The notes beneath the pieces were generated by a model. It did not search any database and was not told where the DNA came from. It saw only the letters and a list, made by a program, of their open reading frames with translations. A DNA stretch of 64,000 nucleotides from CAZQKW01 sp964594075 (GTDB taxonomy: Bacteria > Desulfobacterota > WTBG01 > CAIYCZ01): assembly GCA_964594075.1 (NCBI GenBank), contig CAZQKW010000014.1, positions 1 through 64,000 of the forward strand. Direction: 5' to 3'. Positions 53,220-61,967 of the stretch are shown here, piece after piece. The position numbers and the translations under genes are program-made. Numbering within the stretch: position 1 is the first letter of the stretch; each line of letters starts with the position of its first letter.

Positions 53220-54341
53220 ATGCCGACTGTTACAATACAACGAATAAAAGAAGCCGGGATTTTGCCCGCCCTCCAATTGTTATTGCAACCTTTTGCCGCA
53301 CAACGTGCTCTGTCTGGCTCCTCAGTGCTCATCAAACCCAATCTGGTTGAGCCTGAACATTACACCACGGGGCAAACAACCAATCCTGCTGTGGTAGAGG
53401 CAATAATTCAATGGTGCCGGCTTCAGGGCGCAACGCAGATTGCCATAGGCGAAGGACCAAGTTATTTTCAACCGCAGTATTCTTTGCGCGAATGTTTTAC
53501 CGAAACCGGCATTGCCGCTGTCGCCAAACGCCAGAATGTCCCGTGGATACTGTTTGACGAAGGGCCCTTTCGCACTTTTAATAATTATTCTCCCCGCACA
53601 CCGAAAAGCTTCTCTGTCTCTGAACATGCCTTTACCTGGGACCATATCATTAATGTTCCGGTACCCAAATCTCATTATCTCACCACTGTTTCCATTGGCA
53701 TGAAAAATTTGAAGGGTTTTCTCAAGCGTAATGACAAACCTGCCTTTCACCATGTCGGCGACGAGGGCATTCACGGCTCGGTTACAGAACTTAATTGCCT
53801 GATACGTCCCTCCCTGACCATTGTTGACTGCACCGCCCCGGTGCATACCAATAAAAACTTTCTTCTGGCAAGCTCTGACATCGTTGCCTGCGATGCGGTA
53901 ACGACATCGCTGATGGGCTTAAGTCCCGAAAAAATCCGAACCATCCAACTCGGTTACCAGGCTGGTTTGGGGGAAATGCATCTTGCCAAAATTGAGCTGC
54001 TCGGCGACGATTTTAAAACTCTAAAAATGAATTTTGAACAGCACGAAGACTATCTCAAAAGAGCATTTCCTCGTCTCACCCTTGCCGCACGGCAGGCCTG
54101 CAGTGGCTGCCTGATACCATTTTTCTGGGCATTGCAGCAATTAGAGAGCAATCAGGGAAAAATCGGTGCGGAATGCACTATTATCGCGGGGAAAAACGGT
54201 CACTCCCCGATAAAAACTGATGCCGTTCTTTTTATCGGGGAGTGCACAAAACAAATTGCAGAGAAAAAGTGTTTTTTGGGCGGATGCCCGCCGACAAAAG
54301 AGGAAATGTTTGAGTTTTTAAAAAAGCATTTCCACAAATGA
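53220..54341 (+). CDS. DUF362 domain protein
   Basis: The 373-residue protein shows the DUF362 features SSVLIKPNLVEPEHYTTGQT, the central INVPVPKSHYLTTVSIGMKN with NLKGF, and a cysteine-rich C-terminal part (ARQACSGCLIPFF; ECTKQIAEKKCFLGGCPPT) that could hold a cluster. Family members sit near ferredoxin and redox genes, but no reaction is established. No membrane helix or signal was seen. It stands alone. Confidence 0.88.
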   Translation: MPTVTIQRIKEAGILPALQLLLQPFAAQRALSGSSVLIKPNLVEPEHYTTGQTTNPAVVEAIIQWCRLQGATQIAIGEGPSYFQPQYSLRECFTETGIAAVAKRQNVPWILFDEGPFRTFNNYSPRTPKSFSVSEHAFTWDHIINVPVPKSHYLTTVSIGMKNLKGFLKRNDKPAFHHVGDEGIHGSVTELNCLIRPSLTIVDCTAPVHTNKNFLLASSDIVACDAVTTSLMGLSPEKIRTIQLGYQAGLGEMHLAKIELLGDDFKTLKMNFEQHEDYLKRAFPRLTLAARQACSGCLIPFFWALQQLESNQGKIGAECTIIAGKNGHSPIKTDAVLFIGECTKQIAEKKCFLGGCPPTKEEMFEFLKKHFHK

Positions 54342-54369
54342 AGCGCCGCCGGAGTTGCGAATCGAAGCA

Positions 54370-55320
54370 CTACGCAAAATAGCTTTTTACTTTTTGCTCA
54401 AATAATTTTACCAGCCTCTGACCCGGTTTCTCCTTTACCGTATTGTCAAATTCTTCAACCGGCCAGTAAAGAACTGCGGGAACTTCAGGAACATTATTAT
54501 GATAAAAACCATGAAGAATAGCCGGAAATTTGACAATTTCAAGCAATTCTTCTGAAACAGCCGGGTTCCTCGGATCAAGCACTTGTGCAATACAGCGGAT
54601 CTCAAAACTTTTAAATATATCATAGCGACCTTGAAAACACAGCGTTGCCACCGGATTTTCCATGAGATTTAAGAAGGTGTGGGTTTCAAATTCCGGGGTA
54701 GTAAAATATTCGACGCCGGGTTGCAGTTCTTTGCGCCATATGTCCTGTTCGTGAAGCTCCTTAAGCCATGCAACTTTGGTTTTAAAAGGTGTTTGTTCAT
54801 CTATCATTCTTAACATGGTTGCGTTTATTTCTTTGATATGTTCCGGTGTGGGCACTGCAGAAAGCCCAATGATTTTGCTGTTGAGATGAAAGCTGCTGTC
54901 GCCTCTTCCACGGCGGTTGCCATAGGTGGCCACCGATGGACTGTGCGGCCCGCCGGCGCGGAATTCATACGGCTCGGGAGATAACTGTTCTTCAAAACTT
55001 CTGAGCATTTCCGAAAAATGCCAGTTCCAGTATGTTTCCTCAAGGTTTCTTATCTGGAATCGTCTCCACCATCCGTCAACCCGTGCCCAGATATAACCCT
55101 GTTTAACTTCTCCATCATAAACGGTTTTCTGTATGCAATACTTTTTCCCTTCTGCATTTGTTTTCCAGTAATTTTTTCTTGATGTCAAATTGGATCCATT
55201 CCCATACGCAAGCCTGACCCTGGTCAAAAAAGGCATCGCCAAAAGGCCTGCTCCTCCCCATTTTAGAAAACTTCTTCTGGGCATTGCAGATATGCCGCTG
55301 TTAGGTTCTTGTGCTTCCAT
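54370..55320 (-). CDS. Tat-exported protein of unknown function
   Basis: The 316-residue protein has a twin-arginine signal (MPRRSFLKWGGAGLLAMPFL) and cleavage near RLAYG, so it is exported folded, often with a cofactor. The C-terminal half (FLNLMENPVATLCFQGRYDI, FEIRCIAQVLDP) loosely resembles the split-barrel flavin-binding fold of pyridoxamine oxidase-like proteins; this is weak. The start at 55320 places 12 residues before the RR motif. Confidence 0.65.
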   Translation of the reverse strand: MEAQEPNSGISAMPRRSFLKWGGAGLLAMPFLTRVRLAYGNGSNLTSRKNYWKTNAEGKKYCIQKTVYDGEVKQGYIWARVDGWWRRFQIRNLEETYWNWHFSEMLRSFEEQLSPEPYEFRAGGPHSPSVATYGNRRGRGDSSFHLNSKIIGLSAVPTPEHIKEINATMLRMIDEQTPFKTKVAWLKELHEQDIWRKELQPGVEYFTTPEFETHTFLNLMENPVATLCFQGRYDIFKSFEIRCIAQVLDPRNPAVSEELLEIVKFPAILHGFYHNNVPEVPAVLYWPVEEFDNTVKEKPGQRLVKLFEQKVKSYFA

Positions 55321-55537
55321 AATAAATCCTCCTTTTTAAATCTGTTAAAAAATTAATATCGCCGCGCGTTTATGAATTATTATTATAGGATGATTTTATT
55401 ACTATTTTCAATCCATCTTTTTTTACAGGGTTTTTATTCAATCATTCGCCTGCAAAGTGGGAAGCAACAATCGGCTCAGAATCTATAACGCTATTTGCCA
55501 ATCATGTATAATTTATTTACATTAAATATCTCTTATC

Positions 55538-55731
55538 AATAGTGTCCAAAATAGGGGGTGCTTCCCTTTTCATTGCCTCAGGGCTTTGGCTCAAACGCTT
55601 GCAATGACCAGTTCCTTTCATACACACCTTGTAACGGTCATTGCGAGTTCCGCAGCGCGGGACGTGGCAATCTCAACTGCCAAAAAGTAAACATTACATA
55701 ACGAGTTAATCTGCGATTTTGGACAAGAAAG
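55538..55731 (-). repeat. Dispersed repeat B, compact copy (inverted)
   Basis: The minus strand reads TTGTCCAAAATCGCAGATTA, TTTTTGGCAGTTGAGATTGC, AATGACCGTTACAA and GAGCCAAAGCCCTGAGGCA in the order of the copy at 14011. It lacks the ~200-base middle segment of that copy. The surrounding 55321-55903 stretch holds no gene. Confidence 0.75.
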
Positions 55732-55903
55732 TTGCAAATATTTGTTCAGAGAAAAAAACAGAAACACCTCAAGGTTGATCGCCACTCACATATTACAATC
55801 ATTGAAAAAAGATCAACTGCTTAAAGGTTCCCCTGTCTTATAAAATCCATAATTTAAACCGCCAAAACAATTTTCTAATAATACAATTCCTAAACGGCCC
55901 AGT

Positions 55904-56134
55904 GTTTCAATCCACGAGCCCACGCGGGGCGCGACCGTATATCGGCACAGCCAGACCTCTATTTCAACGGTTTCAATCCACGCGCCCACGCGGGGCGCGA
56001 CAGTAGCTCAGCCACAACTTCTTCGGCAAATCTCAGTTTCAATCCACGCGCCCACGCGGGGCGCGACGTCAATGTTCTGATTTTTTTGCCATTTTCTATT
56101 GAGTTTCAATCCACGCGCCCACGCGGGGCGCGAC
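55904..56134 (-). CRISPR. Type I-C CRISPR array, 4 repeats and 3 spacers
   Basis: Four 32-base repeats lie at 55904, 55970, 56036 and 56103, separated by spacers of 34, 34 and 35 bases. On the plus strand each begins GTTTCAATCCACGCGCCCAC and ends GCGGGGCGCGAC. The inverse, ending GTGGATTGAAAC, is the crRNA sense of I-C repeats, so transcription runs on the minus strand with the cas genes and the leader at 56135-56317. The repeat at 55904 has A for C in the stem (CGAGCCC), which marks it as the old, leader-distal end. Confidence 0.97.
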
Positions 56135-56317
56135 TGCTTTTTCTTAACTTAATAAAATTTCTATATCTATTTATTCGATTTCGCGAACCAAATAATCTCG
56201 CACGCAAAATTAAGTGCTCATAATCATCAATGTCCAATTTATCATTAAATTTTAAGCTTTTATTTCACCCGAGAACATACTTTATATATTATGTGAGCTT
56301 CGGGTTCGCGATCAAAT
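56135..56317 (-). promoter_or_regulatory. CRISPR leader
   Basis: This A+T-rich stretch lies between cas2 and the newest repeat. It contains a perfect 9-base inverted repeat, TCGCGAACC (56181-56189) and GGTTCGCGA (56303-56311). It is gene-free and of typical leader length. Confidence 0.7.
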
Positions 56318-56608
56318 TCACACAATCAATGGCCCCTCCTGATCAATTGTTTTTTTCGCTCCGACATGCTCCACCCGATGTTTCCAATTAGACCCCAAAT
56401 AGTAAAACCTCAGACTATCTACAGTTTGATCAATCTCTTCGATAAGCCGATTTTTTAAAACAGCCCACTGGGCAGGATCTACAATACATTCAAAAACTGA
56501 AAATTGAACGCGCTGACCATAATCCTGACAGGCTTTTGCAACTCTACGCAAACGCCGATGACCGCCTTCTTCTGTAATTGCAACATCATAACTTATAAGG
56601 ACAAACAT
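56318..56608 (-). CDS. cas2: CRISPR-associated endonuclease Cas2
   Basis: The 96-residue ferredoxin-like protein starts MFVLISYDVAITEEGGHRRL with the catalytic aspartate after SYD, then YGQRVQFSVFECIVDPAQW. Cas2 pairs with Cas1 to insert spacers. GGGG six bases upstream selects the ATG at 56608 over 56620. It lies next to the leader. Confidence 0.95.
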   Translation of the reverse strand: MFVLISYDVAITEEGGHRRLRRVAKACQDYGQRVQFSVFECIVDPAQWAVLKNRLIEEIDQTVDSLRFYYLGSNWKHRVEHVGAKKTIDQEGPLIV

Positions 56609-56680
56609 ATTATTCCCCATTATATAGGTTTTCTTTATGACATCCTTTCACCGGTGATGAGGCAAGCATTTTTTTACTTC

Positions 56681-57712
56681 CTACTTCCAAATAAAGGGCG
56701 GATACCCGTCCAAATCACGGCGCAGATGACGAGCCAGTAACAAAGCCTGTATGTGAAACAATATTCCTATGGTGACTTTCTCCTCAATAAAGGGATGAAA
56801 TATTTCTTCCTGTTTTCTCTCCTGATATGAGGCAAGAACTGTCTTTCTGGTATCATCTGTCATAAACACAGCACCTGTTTCAGATTTTTTAAAACCTTTT
56901 TCGTTAACCTGCTTCAAGTTGATTAATGAAAGAACCAATCTATCAGCTATCACAGGCCTGAATTCTTCCATCAAATCAAGCGCCAGCCCCGGCCTGCCAG
57001 GACGATCCCTATGCAGAAAACCAACCGCTGGATCCAGACCTACAGACTCAAGTGCTGAACGGACATCGTGCATGAGGAGTGTGTAGATGAAAGACAACAG
57101 ACAATTCACCTTATCAAGCGGCGGCCTCCTATTTCGCTCTTGAAAACTGAAAGAGTCTTTCTGTGCAACTATCAGATGATCAAAAATGCCGAAATAAATA
57201 TGGGCGGCATCTCCCTCATAACCCCGCACAATATCGAGCGGTTGATCTTGCTGTAGTAATCTAAGATAATGGGCAAGTCTCCTTGCTGCATGCTCAACTT
57301 CTGTAACATTTATTCTATCGCTATGGTCTCTTAGTGCTCGTTGCATAACTGTCCGGCAATTGGCAATCTTACCAATAAGAATGGCTTGTGCCATTTTTGC
57401 CGAAAATTGCAGGTCATCTGCTTTACGGTATTGTTCGCGACGCAGCATTACGTTGCCAGTTACCGGGCCTTGGACACGCGCCAGAAACCTGCCGTACTCG
57501 GATAGAAAGCTTATTTCAACACCATTTTCAGCACAAAAACCCATGAGAAAAGGACTACAAGTTACTTGACCAAAACAGACAATGCCACTTATCGTATGGA
57601 CAGGAATGCGTAGACGAGTTTCTTGTTCAATTTTTACAACAATTGTTTCTCCTTCTTTAGAAAGATATGCTCCTTGTGTTGTAACAAAAAGAGTATTAAG
57701 ATGCTTTTTCAC
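56681..57712 (-). CDS. cas1: CRISPR-associated endonuclease Cas1 (type I-C)
   Basis: The 343-residue integrase starts KKHLNTLFVTTQGAYLSKEG (Cas1c beta domain). The helical domain carries the metal ligands: Glu in the VTEVEHAARRLAHYLRLLQQ area, His in VGFLHRDRPGRPGLALDLME, and the following acidic residues. The start is GTG 57712, overlapping the end of cas4 by 17 bases. Confidence 0.95.
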   Translation of the reverse strand: MKKHLNTLFVTTQGAYLSKEGETIVVKIEQETRLRIPVHTISGIVCFGQVTCSPFLMGFCAENGVEISFLSEYGRFLARVQGPVTGNVMLRREQYRKADDLQFSAKMAQAILIGKIANCRTVMQRALRDHSDRINVTEVEHAARRLAHYLRLLQQDQPLDIVRGYEGDAAHIYFGIFDHLIVAQKDSFSFQERNRRPPLDKVNCLLSFIYTLLMHDVRSALESVGLDPAVGFLHRDRPGRPGLALDLMEEFRPVIADRLVLSLINLKQVNEKGFKKSETGAVFMTDDTRKTVLASYQERKQEEIFHPFIEEKVTIGILFHIQALLLARHLRRDLDGYPPFIWK

Positions 57713-58340
57713 TTTCCCGCGTTATTTCTTTTAAGTAGTTATTAACGCAAAACCTTTTTCTACTAATCTTAGGCAGACAGTAAGAAATCATAGAGCAATT
57801 ATCACATTTACGCGCGTAATCAGCATTTGGTGTCATGCCAGATGCAACCAGCTCATGAACAAAATTGGCCGTCTTTTCGGTCTTTTCTCTCAGCCATGGG
57901 TTAAATGTGACATCAAATCTGTGCCGTGTTTTACCATAGAACAGAGCGCCTTCCGACACTTCAGTTTTAAGCATTTCTTCAAGACATATTGCCTGAGCAC
58001 ATAGTTGAATCTTGTCACAATCATCCGGCTTTGGCTTTCCGCGTTTATACTCAACAGGAAACGGTTTCCATGTTCCATCGAACTGCTGGTGGAACTCTAC
58101 GACATCAGCAATACCCACGAGTCCTAAGCGCAACGACCGCAAAGGTACTGCATGCTCAATTCGCACTTTCCCGCGAGATTCGCTTCCTGCCTCATGCACT
58201 TTGTCATGCAAAATTTTACCCTCGGCGGTAAGACGGTTATCATTCCAGACCTGTTCTATATAAATAAGAGCACACTGACGCGGGCAAAAAACATAATGTT
58301 GCAAAGCAGAAAGATGTATAAGGTCATCTTCAGAATACAT
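57696..58340 (-). CDS. cas4: CRISPR-associated Cas4 nuclease
   Basis: About 214 residues of the RecB-type fold. It starts YSEDDLIHLSALQHYVFCPR with the first cluster cysteine in FCPRQCALI, has PVEYKRGKPKPDDCDKIQLC (the E-x-K active-site strand) and ends with KCDNCSMISYCLPK, the C-terminal Fe-S cysteines. It trims prespacers for correct PAM and orientation. GAGG before ATG 58340 favours it over 58358. Confidence 0.93.
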   Translation of the reverse strand: MYSEDDLIHLSALQHYVFCPRQCALIYIEQVWNDNRLTAEGKILHDKVHEAGSESRGKVRIEHAVPLRSLRLGLVGIADVVEFHQQFDGTWKPFPVEYKRGKPKPDDCDKIQLCAQAICLEEMLKTEVSEGALFYGKTRHRFDVTFNPWLREKTEKTANFVHELVASGMTPNADYARKCDNCSMISYCLPKISRKRFCVNNYLKEITRESEKAS

Positions 58341-58358
58341 TTGAGCCTCATAAAACAT

Positions 58359-58573
58359 TTATGGCAATTTTGGAGTATCGGCGACCCTCCAATGCTCAGC
58401 AACATTCTGCTTGCTGCTTCTTGCCGTCTGCACGATCTTTTCAAACCTGTGCGACCAGATAATTAAGTAATTGCAGAACACTACCGTGGCTTTATAAATA
58501 ATTTCAGCTACCGGTAATATTTCAAATCACGGCGACCGCCATGGGAGATGGTGCTGTATAGGCCTCTTTCCGG
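58359..58573. other. Gap inside the cas operon
   Basis: About 215 bases separate cas4 from cas7, where I-C operons are normally packed. I see no coding frame or known repeat; it may be a small insertion or decayed sequence. Confidence 0.4.
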
Positions 58574-59476
58574 TCAATTAATCAAAAACACCTCTTTTAT
58601 TGTTTCTTTAATTTCCTGACCATCTAATAGTATTTGATAATCTTCAAAACCGCGGGCTGGTTTTGCAGGATTAGTCCTGCGTTTCACTTCAATACGTTCA
58701 AAAAGCGCATGCGCTGGAGCGTTTCCCAAGGCAGAATCATGTTTAAAAATGATTAACCCGCGTGTTGACATCATGCCTCTTGCAGCTGAACGGTCATGTT
58801 CAAACATGTCTGTCAACGATCTCCAAAGTATTTCAAGGTCTTCTTCCGAAAAACCGGTCTGGGCAGCGAGATAAGGAGAAACAAAGCCATAGGCAACATA
58901 AACGCCATACGGAACTGTGTGTTTACGTCCCATTTCTGTTTCTTTGCTCCGCGCATCATCTTCGCTCGTGACAGCGATTCGTGTAATGGAGTGTTCAAGC
59001 GTTACAATAGGGTCAACAGAACGACCGAAGGTAATCTGAACAGGGCCACGGACTTGGCCAGCATTAGCTCCCGTGGATAAAACGGCACCGAAGGTTCTAA
59101 TATCATAAAAAAGCTCACACATTTTTTGGCGGGCCTTCGCAATTTCTTCGCGACGTTCTTGACTTTTGTCTTTCTTTTTTTTTGCTTCTTTCGCAGCTTT
59201 TGCATCAAGACCAGCGGCTTTATATCCATTATCTATCTCAATATTAAGAATCGCCCTTTCCTTTACAAAAATATCAAAGCCCTCTTTCCCCGCCTGCGTA
59301 AGAAGCACATAATTGCGCACTTTGCGCTTGAGGCATACATCAGTAACAAGACCCAAGCCTGTTTCAGGATCTAAACGAGGAAGGTTTCCTGCATCCGGGT
59401 CACCATTGGGGTTGCCATCCTGAACATCAAAAACAAGAATAAAATCATAACGGTTTTTAATTGGATTTTTTCCCAT
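58574..59476 (-). CDS. cas7: CRISPR-associated Cas7 (Csd2) backbone protein
   Basis: The 300-residue protein starts KNRYDFILVFDVQDGNPNGD (the Csd2/Cas7 opening), with GNLPRLDPETGLGLVTDVCL, GAVLSTGANAGQVRGPVQIT and HTVPYGVYVAYGFVSP. It coats the crRNA in the I-C Cascade. It follows cas8c by 30 bases. Confidence 0.96.
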   Translation of the reverse strand: MGKNPIKNRYDFILVFDVQDGNPNGDPDAGNLPRLDPETGLGLVTDVCLKRKVRNYVLLTQAGKEGFDIFVKERAILNIEIDNGYKAAGLDAKAAKEAKKKKDKSQERREEIAKARQKMCELFYDIRTFGAVLSTGANAGQVRGPVQITFGRSVDPIVTLEHSITRIAVTSEDDARSKETEMGRKHTVPYGVYVAYGFVSPYLAAQTGFSEEDLEILWRSLTDMFEHDRSAARGMMSTRGLIIFKHDSALGNAPAHALFERIEVKRRTNPAKPARGFEDYQILLDGQEIKETIKEVFLIN

Positions 59477-59506
59477 AATTATGCCCTTTCCTGTAAAAAT
59501 AATTTG

Positions 59507-61234
59507 TTATTCATTGTTTGTTTTTTTGGTATAAAAATCCTGCATTTGATGATAATAGCCAATGGCAAAGCGACCCTGATCAGCAACATCAAGATGCGGT
59601 GGAAAATCTCCTATTTCCGAGATTATTTCCTGAACCAGACGTTCCCGCGCAATGCGAAGGCCTTCGGGTAGCTTCCCAAGATGGTGTTGGGTCAATCGTA
59701 TAAGATTACCAAAAACTGACACAGGTGAACCCGATGCTGCGCCGTAAAATCTGTCACGGATAGTGGCGTTGATTCCCGGATTAGCATCGGACTGGATTTT
59801 CTCCAGTGCGGCAAATAGCCGGCCAAGGCAGTAACCAATATTGGTGTTAGTGGGGTCGAGGCTCATAGAGATCTCCTTTTCATTTTTAGGGTTATTAAAA
59901 CGTACTGAACGATTCAAAAATGCCTTGATTAATGCAGCACGAGGGTATCGCACATTCTGCTCGGCACGGTTACGTCGAACTGCCGCCTGCAGAAGCGTAG
60001 CCGGAAAAGGCAGTCCTGAAAGAATAGAACGCATAATATCCCCAGCAAGGTTTGGGGGAATATTTTCAGATTTTCCTTGTGCAGCTAATGAATTTAATAA
60101 ACGAAGCAGTGAGAGTATCGCCTTTTCGTTATTGCCATGAATAATTTTTACATCTTCAAAATATTGATAAAATCGTGCAGCCATTTCAGGTATCGTGCCT
60201 ACGTGCCAAAAACGAACAGCTAAACGTTTTGCATTGGGTGCAAGACCAAGAACATAAAATCGCGTTTCCTTGTCTGAATCCCAATAACTTCCTTTTTTAA
60301 CCGATTCATACAAGGCTCGAACGGCCTCAATGCTGCGGTCAGGGTCATCCTTCGGCGGTTCGCTGAAAAAATTAATAACCTGATTTTCAAAATCGGTTTG
60401 ACGGTCAGCCCAAAATACTGTGGTTGAGTCGCCTATTTGAATTCGTTGCCGGGAATCTTTACGGAGCAAATAATTAAGCGCTTCCGAATAAGCAAAAGCG
60501 GCAAATTTGCTAACCGGCGCATTTGCACCTTGCTCTTTACCAAAGGACTTAAAGGAATTCCAATTAAAGGATACCAGGTTTGCTCCGGTGCTTAGAGCAC
60601 CCCGGATCCCTTTGATTAAAGGATGTAGCGTCTCAAGTGGCTGATTCTCTTCGCCGGTTACTAAACAAAACCCTCTTTCTCCTTCACTGTGACTTCTAGC
60701 TTTTTCAATAGCATTTACTATTTCCTCCCGGCGCACAATAATCTGATCATCTGAAACCAATCGAAAAGTAACCTTTGCAGCCTGAAAATCAATTAGTTCT
60801 TGCCAGGTTTCCGGGAAATTTCGTTCAAGGATTGTAATTTTATTTTCTTGATCAAGAAATTTTATTAACGCGTTAATACCCGGACTGTTAAGATTGCTGA
60901 ATTTTTTAATGTTAGCTTTAAATAACGCGTGCTGCTTTTTTGCACGTTCTTGATTTCCCCTCTTAACAAATCCTAATGCTTTATCTGGATTGTCCCAGAA
61001 CAAATTTGCTTTTATGCCAGAGGAACGAATAACGGTCTTCGGCACAAGGAAAGGTTTAGCATTTCGTTTTCCACCACTTCCCTCAGAGGTATTTTCAAGA
61101 TTTGCAAGGGTGCCATCAGGATTTAATACGATAACAAAAGGAATTTCTTTAAATTCCCAGCCTTCTGGTGCAATGCCACTGTCCTGTTCCTCTGTTTTGC
61201 GGTCGTAGTATTCTTTGAGAGCCAGCAGAATCAT
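59507..61234 (-). CDS. cas8c: CRISPR-associated Cas8c (Csd1) large subunit
   Basis: The 575-residue protein starts MILLALKEYYDRKTEEQDSG and has GFCLVTGEENQPLETLHPLI, ALSTGANLVSFNWNSFKSFG and the Csd1 C-terminal region with YCLGRLFAALEKIQSDANPG. It recognises the PAM and an internal start can yield the small subunit. Its ATG overlaps the cas5 stop by four bases. Confidence 0.95.
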   Translation of the reverse strand: MILLALKEYYDRKTEEQDSGIAPEGWEFKEIPFVIVLNPDGTLANLENTSEGSGGKRNAKPFLVPKTVIRSSGIKANLFWDNPDKALGFVKRGNQERAKKQHALFKANIKKFSNLNSPGINALIKFLDQENKITILERNFPETWQELIDFQAAKVTFRLVSDDQIIVRREEIVNAIEKARSHSEGERGFCLVTGEENQPLETLHPLIKGIRGALSTGANLVSFNWNSFKSFGKEQGANAPVSKFAAFAYSEALNYLLRKDSRQRIQIGDSTTVFWADRQTDFENQVINFFSEPPKDDPDRSIEAVRALYESVKKGSYWDSDKETRFYVLGLAPNAKRLAVRFWHVGTIPEMAARFYQYFEDVKIIHGNNEKAILSLLRLLNSLAAQGKSENIPPNLAGDIMRSILSGLPFPATLLQAAVRRNRAEQNVRYPRAALIKAFLNRSVRFNNPKNEKEISMSLDPTNTNIGYCLGRLFAALEKIQSDANPGINATIRDRFYGAASGSPVSVFGNLIRLTQHHLGKLPEGLRIARERLVQEIISEIGDFPPHLDVADQGRFAIGYYHQMQDFYTKKTNNE

Positions 61235-61950
61235 CTTCTTACCTCCTGACTATCGAGCGGGGGAACGTTTATTACCCCTTTTTTTAGCGCTGCCCTAAAA
61301 AACATAGGTTTTATATCCTTAGGATCTGAATAATCCATATCATAGAACATCCAGCCGAGGTCTCTTGTTTCGGGAATCGGCGAAGCTGGCTCCGCCTCAG
61401 GGCTTACCAGAATCACATGGGCAGCAAACTCTCGACAGCCAAGGTATGGTTGATGAAAATGTTGCCCTTTTTTGGCACGACGTTCAAACATTGCGGCATA
61501 CTTCGCTTCGATTTCATCCGGGCGTATGTTCGGCTTTTTCATGGCCGCGGTTTCATCCGAATCCACCAGCCACTCGGGAGCAGGGTTAAGTGCAGTGCTG
61601 CGCTTATCCGGCGGGATAAAAACAAACTGTGCGTAAAGGCGATATCTTACATCCCGCAAAAAAAGCCCGGCTCGCTGCTGGCGTTCGTCTTCGATAAAAA
61701 TGCCATCTGAACGCGGTGAAGCGATTTTGCCGACTTCGTTGCGACGCACAGAAATCCACCTGATTGGCGCAAGAACTTCTATCTTTTTAACCTGCCAAAA
61801 TATGGCTGGTTTCCAGAGAATCGCATCGAATACAGCTCGGGCAGCAGATGGGGTGATCACATCATAACTAACGCGCTCTACCTTCATCTCAGGCCGGGTA
61901 AAGCAGGCATATGGGCCGCTTACTTCAAGGCAAAATCCTTTCATAGGCAT
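61231..61950 (-). CDS. cas5c: CRISPR-associated Cas5d (type I-C crRNA endonuclease)
   Basis: The 239-residue RAMP protein starts MKGFCLEVSGPYACFTRPEM and continues VERVSYDVITPSAARAVFDA and ILWKPAIFWQVKKIEVLAPI. In I-C there is no Cas6; Cas5d cuts the pre-crRNA and binds the 5' handle. No cas6 gene is seen here, as expected. It ends four bases into cas8c. Confidence 0.96.
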   Translation of the reverse strand: MPMKGFCLEVSGPYACFTRPEMKVERVSYDVITPSAARAVFDAILWKPAIFWQVKKIEVLAPIRWISVRRNEVGKIASPRSDGIFIEDERQQRAGLFLRDVRYRLYAQFVFIPPDKRSTALNPAPEWLVDSDETAAMKKPNIRPDEIEAKYAAMFERRAKKGQHFHQPYLGCREFAAHVILVSPEAEPASPIPETRDLGWMFYDMDYSDPKDIKPMFFRAALKKGVINVPPLDSQEVRR

Positions 61951-61967
61951 ATTCCTTTCATGTTGGA

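Noticed and set aside
58256..58444. 62-codon minus-strand frame between cas7 and cas4
   Set aside because: It overlaps the beginning of cas4 in another frame and has no family or ribosome binding site.
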